Below, one piece after another: positions 1 through 3,205 of a stretch of 5,793 nucleotides of DNA. The position numbers were made by a program, and so were the translations under genes. This stretch comes from an uncultured Collinsella sp. (GTDB lineage: Bacteria > Actinomycetota > Coriobacteriia > Coriobacteriales > Coriobacteriaceae): NCBI GenBank assembly GCA_958429225.1, contig CAUAJB010000088.1, positions 1-5,793 on the forward strand, read 5' to 3'. The notes under the pieces were generated by a model. That model was not told the origin of the DNA. It did not search any database and saw nothing but the letters and a program-made list of their open reading frames with translations. The stretch's first letter is position 1; every line of letters begins with the position of its first letter.

Positions 1-1
1 C

Positions 2-172
2 AAGCAGGACGGCACCAAGATCGCCGTCATGGACCTGGTTGCCGACGAGGAAGGCTCGGGGCCCAATCCCATCGAGTGGCTCCTTGTGAAGCTCGACCGC
101 CTGGGCCGCCGCATCGACAACCGCCCGCTCACGGCAGAGAGCGAGACCGTAGCCAAGGCTCCTGAGATGTAG
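2..172 (+). CDS. 3' end of an unidentified protein-coding gene
   Basis: An open frame enters from the left edge and runs 56 codons to a TAG stop at 170-172. The visible tail is hydrophilic and charged, with a short amphipathic stretch IEWLLVKLDRLGRR (residues 24-37 of the visible part), and it ends in APEM. Third codon positions are strongly G/C, as expected for a resident gene of a high-GC genome. No family motif can be recognised in so short a tail, so no function is given. The intrinsic terminator starting 30 bases after the stop supports this as the true gene end. The gene converges with the minus-strand TM2-domain gene to its right. Confidence 0.75.
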   Translation, partial: KQDGTKIAVMDLVADEEGSGPNPIEWLLVKLDRLGRRIDNRPLTAESETVAKAPEM

Positions 173-201
173 GGCTGGGGGAACATTACATTTGAGATTG
201 G

Positions 202-228
202 AGAGGCGTCCAACGGGCGCCTCTTTTT
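202..228 (+). terminator. Intrinsic terminator of the left-edge gene
   Basis: AGAGGCGTC (202-210) pairs with GGCGCCTCT (216-224) through nine base pairs, one of them G-U, around the loop CAACG. A run of five T follows (224-228). It begins 30 bases after the stop of the plus-strand gene. Read on the minus strand it lacks a T tract, so it probably works in one direction only and does not clearly end the converging TM2 gene. Confidence 0.88.
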
Positions 229-303
229 GAATACCTCTTAAACGGGATGCGTCAGAATCACCAAAGCGACATTGCTAGCCGTTTACCTTCGCTGTGTCTT
301 TTC

Positions 304-322
304 GGACCTTGAAAACGGGTCC
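304..322 (-). other. Weak hairpin past the TM2 gene stop
   Basis: GGACC (304-308) and GGTCC (318-322) can pair around a nine-base loop, 11 bases past the stop of the minus-strand TM2 gene. Only GAAAAG follows on the minus strand, with no real T tract, so this is at best a poor terminator. It overlaps the left flanking inverted repeat. No better termination signal for the TM2 gene is visible between 172 and 333. Confidence 0.25.
308..319 (+). repeat. Left arm of an inverted repeat flanking the TM2 gene
   Basis: CTTGAAAACGGG here is repeated exactly on the opposite strand at 1543-1554. Continuing inward, similarity persists (ACC, GGC, TGCT and G are shared) to give an imperfect arm of about 30 bases, roughly 308-336. 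The arm lies just outside the 3' end of the TM2 gene and touches its stop region. No matching target-site duplication was seen outside the two arms. Confidence 0.6.
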
Positions 323-332
323 ACCGGGCATG

Positions 333-1484
333 CTAGTAGATCCTTTCGACCTCCTTGGTCAAGGCCCTGAAAAGATCCCCAGCTGAGGGGTCTGCCCCAG
401 GACACAGCGATTGCCAGGCACCCGTTTCTCCGATGGTGCCCGCACTCGTCATAACAAGATCGTCGCTCCGCCTGCGAATGGAGACACTAACGGAGCGGCC
501 ATTATGGAACCCATGGATATCGACTTTATTTATGCGCCCATCAGCTAGATAACTAATCATGACATTGATGCTGTCACCATACTCCGGCAATTCGAAGCCG
601 TGGGAATCCATCAATAGCTTCACGTCCTGATGGTAAATGCGGGCCTCGACGACATTCTTGGGCATCTTCCCCGTCTTTGTTGGAGAGCAAAAGCCGATGC
701 TTGGCTCCTCTTCGCTCATGCCTCGGTCAAACCTAAGCATGCACGGGCATACCGACTCAATGGTTCGCAAGGCGTCCGCCGCGACCTTTTCCTCGGTAAA
801 CATCTCCACGTCGATGCCGTTTTCTTCCATATAGGCACGGTTTTTACGTTGAAGCTCTAGCCGAGCCGCAGCCTCCCCATCTCCACGCTGTTCCCAATTT
901 CCGGAGTCGGCGACATTTCGATCGAATGTAGAATCAACGGAACATGGCGCTTGCTGTTGAATCTGATCACTGTCGCCGAGACGCCTTAGCTCGGAGCGTC
1001 TCATCAGTAGTGTCACAATATCAAACAGCCAACCAAATCCAAAAAGGCCAAAGGTAAAGAGATATAGAAAGAAGCTACCCCACATCCGTGCATACGCCCT
1101 ATGAGCGCCCGACCACCCAAGAAGGAAGCATAGCAAAAGCGCCTTGTTTGCCCTGTCAACCGACGTAATCTCTCGAGTGAGAGATTTCTGTTCAGGCTTC
1201 GCCAAAGGTGTAATTTCATGCGATGAAACAGTAATTGAGGACGTCCTTGACGCCGAGCTCCGAGCGCCTGATTTAGCAACGGCGCGAGCGACATCCCCAG
1301 CTCCGACGGTCGTTCTGCTGTATACGGCATTGTAAGCAGCCTTCTTCGGATTTTTGATCCACCCCATGCCCTTCTTACCATAGCCGGGGATTATCGCCCG
1401 CTTTACCGCGCGCTTCGCTCTGCCGGTCGTTCTTGCCTTGAGTGATGTCTTTAGATTCGGCTTACGCAGCCCGACCTTTACCAT
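333..1484 (-). CDS. TM2-domain membrane protein with basic N-terminal module
   Basis: Encodes 383 residues from an ATG at 1484, chosen because GGAG sits 7 bases upstream; an in-frame TTG at 1553 would add 23 Arg/Pro-rich residues and has no such support. Residues 1-62 form a very basic module (KARTTGRAKRAVKRA, GYGKKGMGWIKNPKKAAYN) that I recall, unverified, from other Gram-positive membrane or phage-linked proteins. A Ser/Thr-rich linker leads to a TM2-type hairpin (about 112-162): ANKALLLCFLLGWSGAHRAY, a short turn, then a second segment ending GWLFDIVTLL, the usual TM2 order with its Asp before the helix end. A soluble region with a Gln-, Asp- and Glu-containing linker follows, then an unrecognised probably beta-rich domain (about 275-383). 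The protein should lie in the cytoplasmic membrane with both long ends on the same side. Codons look less GC-rich than in the TPR gene, hinting at transfer. TM2 proteins have no single established role, so function is unknown. Confidence 0.82.
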   Translation of the reverse strand: MVKVGLRKPNLKTSLKARTTGRAKRAVKRAIIPGYGKKGMGWIKNPKKAAYNAVYSRTTVGAGDVARAVAKSGARSSASRTSSITVSSHEITPLAKPEQKSLTREITSVDRANKALLLCFLLGWSGAHRAYARMWGSFFLYLFTFGLFGFGWLFDIVTLLMRRSELRRLGDSDQIQQQAPCSVDSTFDRNVADSGNWEQRGDGEAAARLELQRKNRAYMEENGIDVEMFTEEKVAADALRTIESVCPCMLRFDRGMSEEEPSIGFCSPTKTGKMPKNVVEARIYHQDVKLLMDSHGFELPEYGDSINVMISYLADGRINKVDIHGFHNGRSVSVSIRRRSDDLVMTSAGTIGETGAWQSLCPGADPSAGDLFRALTKEVERIY

Positions 1485-1542
1485 ATTTCTACTCCATCCC
1501 CTCGGAACCCCACACCGGGGTGCACGAGCACGCCTGGGTCTC
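1485..1542 (-). promoter_or_regulatory. Leader of the TM2 gene: ribosome binding site and two small hairpins
   Basis: GGAG at 1492-1495 lies 7 bases before the ATG and fixes the start. Just upstream the leader can form ACCCC-GGTGT-GGGGT (1507-1521) and GTGC-TCGT-GCAC (1520-1531); they overlap by two bases and so compete. No convincing promoter was found between here and the tRNA terminator: candidate -35/-10 pairs were poor. Confidence 0.45.
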
Positions 1543-1554
1543 CCCGTTTTCAAG
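1543..1554 (-). repeat. Right arm of the inverted repeat flanking the TM2 gene
   Basis: On the minus strand this reads CTTGAAAACGGG, identical over 12 bases to the plus strand at 308-319. The weaker extension inward reaches about 1525. The two arms enclose the TM2 gene and its leader, about 1.25 kb. See the finding for the competing explanations. Confidence 0.6.
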
Positions 1555-1591
1555 CGCCCCGTGTTTGCCTAATGTTCACGCCCTTTCGGAC

Positions 1592-1609
1592 TCTAATCCC
1601 CAGCTGCCA
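1592..1609 (+). repeat. tRNA 3'-end-like fragment, opposite in orientation to tRNA-Ser
   Basis: The plus strand TCTAATCCCCAGCTGCCA matches the 3' end of the neighbouring tRNA-Ser gene (whose end reads TCGAATCCCCAGCTCTCC then GCCA) at 17 of 18 positions, if four bases (CTCC) are deleted. The orientation is opposite to the intact tRNA, which lies about 50 bases away. It may be an attachment-site remnant or a partial inverted duplication. Chance similarity is possible because the match is short. Confidence 0.4.
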
Positions 1610-1615
1610 TTCTTG

Positions 1616-1646
1616 ATAATAAAAAAGGGCCCCAAATGGGACCCTT
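1616..1646 (-). terminator. Intrinsic terminator of tRNA-Ser
   Basis: On the minus strand AAGGGTCCC pairs with GGGGCCCTT (nine pairs, one of them G-T) around the loop ATTT, at 1625-1646. A T-rich tail TTTTTTATTATC follows. It begins 15 bases past the encoded CCA. It separates the tRNA from the TM2 gene, which therefore probably has its own promoter. Confidence 0.88.
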
Positions 1647-1660
1647 CTTCAAAGTCATAC

Positions 1661-1751
1661 TGGCGGAGAGCTGGGGATTCGAACCCCAGATGCCCTTTTG
1701 GGGCATACTCGCTTAGCAGGCGAGCACCTTCGGCCTCTCGGTCAGCTCTCC
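1661..1751 (-). tRNA. tRNA-Ser(GCU), reading AGC/AGU codons
   Basis: A complete 91-base class II tRNA. The acceptor stem GGAGAGC (1745-1751) pairs with GCTCTCC (1665-1671), followed by discriminator G (1664) and an encoded CCA (1661-1663). The anticodon stem CTCGC/GCGAG encloses the loop CTGCTAA, giving anticodon GCT at 1715-1717. The long variable arm ATGCCC-CAAAA-GGGCAT (1690-1706) is the serine hallmark, and G73 fits serine identity. The T arm CTGGGG-TTCGAAT-CCCCAG spans 1671-1689. The gene has a recognisable promoter and terminator and is a single-gene unit. tRNA-Ser genes are common integration sites, which fits the accessory look of both sides. Confidence 0.97.
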
Positions 1752-1765
1752 GTAACAGCCGTTCT

Positions 1766-1794
1766 ATAGTAACCAAACAGCCGAAGTTGGGCAA
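1766..1794 (-). promoter_or_regulatory. Probable sigma-70-type promoter of tRNA-Ser
   Basis: On the minus strand a TTGCCC -35 box (1789-1794) and a TACTAT -10 box (1766-1771) are separated by exactly 17 bases. The expected start site is about 7 bases beyond the -10 box and would leave only a short leader before the tRNA 5' end at 1751, typical of tRNA units. Each box matches consensus at four of six positions; position and spacing make the case. Confidence 0.6.
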
Positions 1795-1814
1795 GGGGAA
1801 TTTTGAGGCGTTTC

Positions 1815-1835
1815 CTCTTTTACCTCTCTTTTACC
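1815..1835. repeat. Short tandem repeat, two copies of CTCTTTTACC
   Basis: CTCTTTTACC occurs at 1815-1824 and again at 1826-1835, a period of 11 bases, upstream of the tRNA promoter. On the minus strand it reads GGTAAAAGAG twice, purine-rich and one helical turn apart. It could act as an upstream element for the strong tRNA promoter, but two copies are weak evidence. Confidence 0.4.
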
Positions 1836-1856
1836 AGTAAACGTCTCAGTCAATCA

Positions 1857-1911
1857 TCTCAACCTGTAACATCTGCAGGCCGTAATCCCCTCCAGATGTT
1901 ACAGGTTGAGA
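1857..1911. repeat. 19-bp perfect inverted repeat with 17-base spacer
   Basis: The arms are 1857-1875 (TCTCAACCTGTAACATCTG) and 1893-1911 (CAGATGTTACAGGTTGAGA), an exact inverted match over 19 bp around a 17-base spacer that contains CGTAATCCCC. It lies 50 bases past the ATPase stop and about 60 bases upstream of the tRNA promoter -35 box. No T tract follows on either strand, so it is not a standard intrinsic terminator. Possible roles are a recombination or attachment site, an operator, a small non-autonomous mobile element, or a transcript-end-stabilising hairpin. Confidence 0.85.
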
Positions 1912-1960
1912 CAAAGATACAAGGACGGCCCCAGCGACAGCGCGGACAGCCCATTCTTTA

Positions 1961-3043
1961 TTAGTCCTCTCGAACGGTCTCCAACAGATAATCGCGCATG
2001 TACGGAATTGCAAACGAAACACAGCCATAGCCCGCGGGCTCAATCAACCCCGCATCGATCAGACGCTTGCGATATGACCCAACTTTGTTCGCCGACAAAC
2101 CCATCTTCTTGGCGATATCGCCGTTGGCGATATCGACGCCCTCGCATTGAGCCATCGCCGCGAGATACTGAAACTGCCGTTCCGACACCCTGCGCAGCGC
2201 TGGGGCAATCACCATAGCATTAAAGCTATCAAGAGCCGCCTGGATACCCTTACGAGCCGCCTCTTCGCTCACGCTCTCCGCCCCACTGCGCGCAGCAACC
2301 TGCCAAGCGTAATATCCGACCAGCTGGACCATAAAGGGATAGCCTGCCGAAGCTTTTGTTAATAGCTCAGCGGCACCTTTGTCGAGCTCCTTGCCCGCTC
2401 GTCTCATCGTATCCTCAAACGATCCGCCAACTTCAAAATCGGAAAGCCGAGTAAGTTCAACATGTTTGGCTCGCTGAAGGAACGTCAACGTATCATCCAC
2501 CACCACGCCATCTACCGATGTCGGCAGCCCGGCGAAAGCGAAAGCGACATTCGCTCCTTGGCGGATCAAGAGCTGCATCTCATTGCCTAGCTCGCGCATT
2601 TCCTCAGTTGAGGCATCCTGGATCTCGTCGAGCGTAATGAGCAGACCACCGCGCTTCGCAGCATCGTACATCGCCTCGCCCAGATGAGAGGCCGACTTCG
2701 ACATCTCCATGGAGCCAAGGCTGACCCCTAAAATCGATGGGGAAATCGAGATTGATTCAAGACGAACGTTTCGCTGCAGAGCCTCGAGGATTCTATTGCA
2801 AAAACCAGCATTGGAGGCAACGTCAACGACCTCGAATCCTTTTTTGCGTGCAAGGTCACCCAATGCATTAAGGAGCACCGTTTTACCTGTGCCTCGGACG
2901 CCCGAGATGCGCATGAGTCGATCGGGGGCACCAGGACCATTCTCAAGAGCCTCGGCAAAGTCATCCAAAACAGTGTCCCGTCCGATAAGCTCAGGCGGAT
3001 TCATGCCCGCCGTTGGCTTAAAGGGGTTAACAGCTTTCGTCAT
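1961..3043 (-). CDS. AAA+ ATPase with C-terminal winged helix-turn-helix
   Basis: Encodes 360 residues from an ATG at 3043, chosen because AGGAGGG (3048-3054) stands 4 bases upstream. An in-frame TTG at 3079 lies inside the repeat array and lacks this. The N-terminal NPFKPTAGMNPPELIGRD (residues 6-23) fits the lead-in of P-loop ATPases of the Orc/Cdc6-like and archaeal-ATPase group. Walker A is GVRGTGKT (48-55), Walker B is LLITLDEIQ (134-142, D139 and E140), and a likely sensor strand AFAFAGLP lies near 167-174. A helical lid follows. Residues about 286-355 look like a winged helix: FQYLAAMAQCEG, DIAKKMGLSANKVGSYRKRL, then IDAGLIEPAGYGCVSFAIP. All catalytic motifs are intact. It is probably a cytoplasmic, nucleotide-switched DNA-binding protein; family relatives are common in actinobacteria and mostly uncharacterised. 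It stands alone, with a half-site array in front and a long inverted repeat behind. A STAND-like signalling role or a defence role is also possible. Confidence 0.9.
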   Translation of the reverse strand: MTKAVNPFKPTAGMNPPELIGRDTVLDDFAEALENGPGAPDRLMRISGVRGTGKTVLLNALGDLARKKGFEVVDVASNAGFCNRILEALQRNVRLESISISPSILGVSLGSMEMSKSASHLGEAMYDAAKRGGLLITLDEIQDASTEEMRELGNEMQLLIRQGANVAFAFAGLPTSVDGVVVDDTLTFLQRAKHVELTRLSDFEVGGSFEDTMRRAGKELDKGAAELLTKASAGYPFMVQLVGYYAWQVAARSGAESVSEEAARKGIQAALDSFNAMVIAPALRRVSERQFQYLAAMAQCEGVDIANGDIAKKMGLSANKVGSYRKRLIDAGLIEPAGYGCVSFAIPYMRDYLLETVRED

Positions 3044-3047
3044 TCTG

Positions 3048-3060
3048 CCCTCCTCTGCTA
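3048..3060 (-). promoter_or_regulatory. ATPase ribosome binding site next to a possible masking stem
   Basis: AGGAGGG (3048-3054) decides the ATPase start. The minus-strand sequence TAGCAGAG (3053-3060) overlaps it by two bases and is the exact complement of CTCTGCTA at 3093-3100 inside the repeat array. A transcript starting upstream of 3100 could fold so that an 8-bp stem abuts the ribosome binding site. Confidence 0.5.
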
Positions 3061-3062
3061 GT

Positions 3063-3116
3063 TTTAACAACTTTAACAAAGTTTAGCAACTTTAGCAGAG
3101 TTTAACAGTTTTAGCA
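3063..3116. repeat. Six-copy TTTARCA half-site array upstream of the ATPase gene
   Basis: TTTA(A/G)CA starts at 3063, 3072, 3082, 3091, 3101 and 3110, so the spacing is 9, 10, 9, 10, 9 bp. This equals three 19-bp dimers. Spacers are two bases within a dimer and three between dimers. The block is much more A+T-rich than the flanks and ends 8 bases before the ribosome binding site. It also holds AACTTT-AAC-AAAGTT (3069-3083), an inverted repeat. A marginal promoter (TTGCTA, 17 bases, TAAAAC on the minus strand) lies within the array. The best reading is an iteron-like or operator array, perhaps bound by the winged-helix ATPase itself. It is not CRISPR: there are no unique spacers. Confidence 0.85.
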
Positions 3117-3205
3117 GGCTCGGCGGCTTTATGCCTTACCAATCCTGCCGGGTCCTCCCGCCCGCGCCGATACAAATAGCGCGGTGCGGCCCCTCTATAT
3201 CGCCC

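Noticed and set aside
1485..1553. Earlier TM2-protein start at a TTG (1553)
   Set aside because: The added Arg/Pro-rich 23 residues do not resemble a natural N terminus, and the good GGAG spacing supports the ATG at 1484.
1576..1794. Open frame covering the tRNA gene on the minus strand
   Set aside because: The stretch is a well-formed tRNA-Ser with its promoter and terminator; the frame merely crosses it.
1857..1911. The 19-bp inverted repeat as the ATPase intrinsic terminator
   Set aside because: The stem is strong, but neither strand has a T tract after it, and the 17-base loop is unusually large for a terminator.
3044..3079. Earlier ATPase start at a TTG (3079)
   Set aside because: The start lies within the repeat array, the extra 12 residues just translate the repeats, and the strong AGGAGGG sits before the ATG at 3043.
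3061..3118. Possible CRISPR array upstream of the ATPase gene
   Set aside because: The repeats are heptamers separated by only two or three bases, with no unique spacers and no cas genes; this is an iteron or operator pattern.
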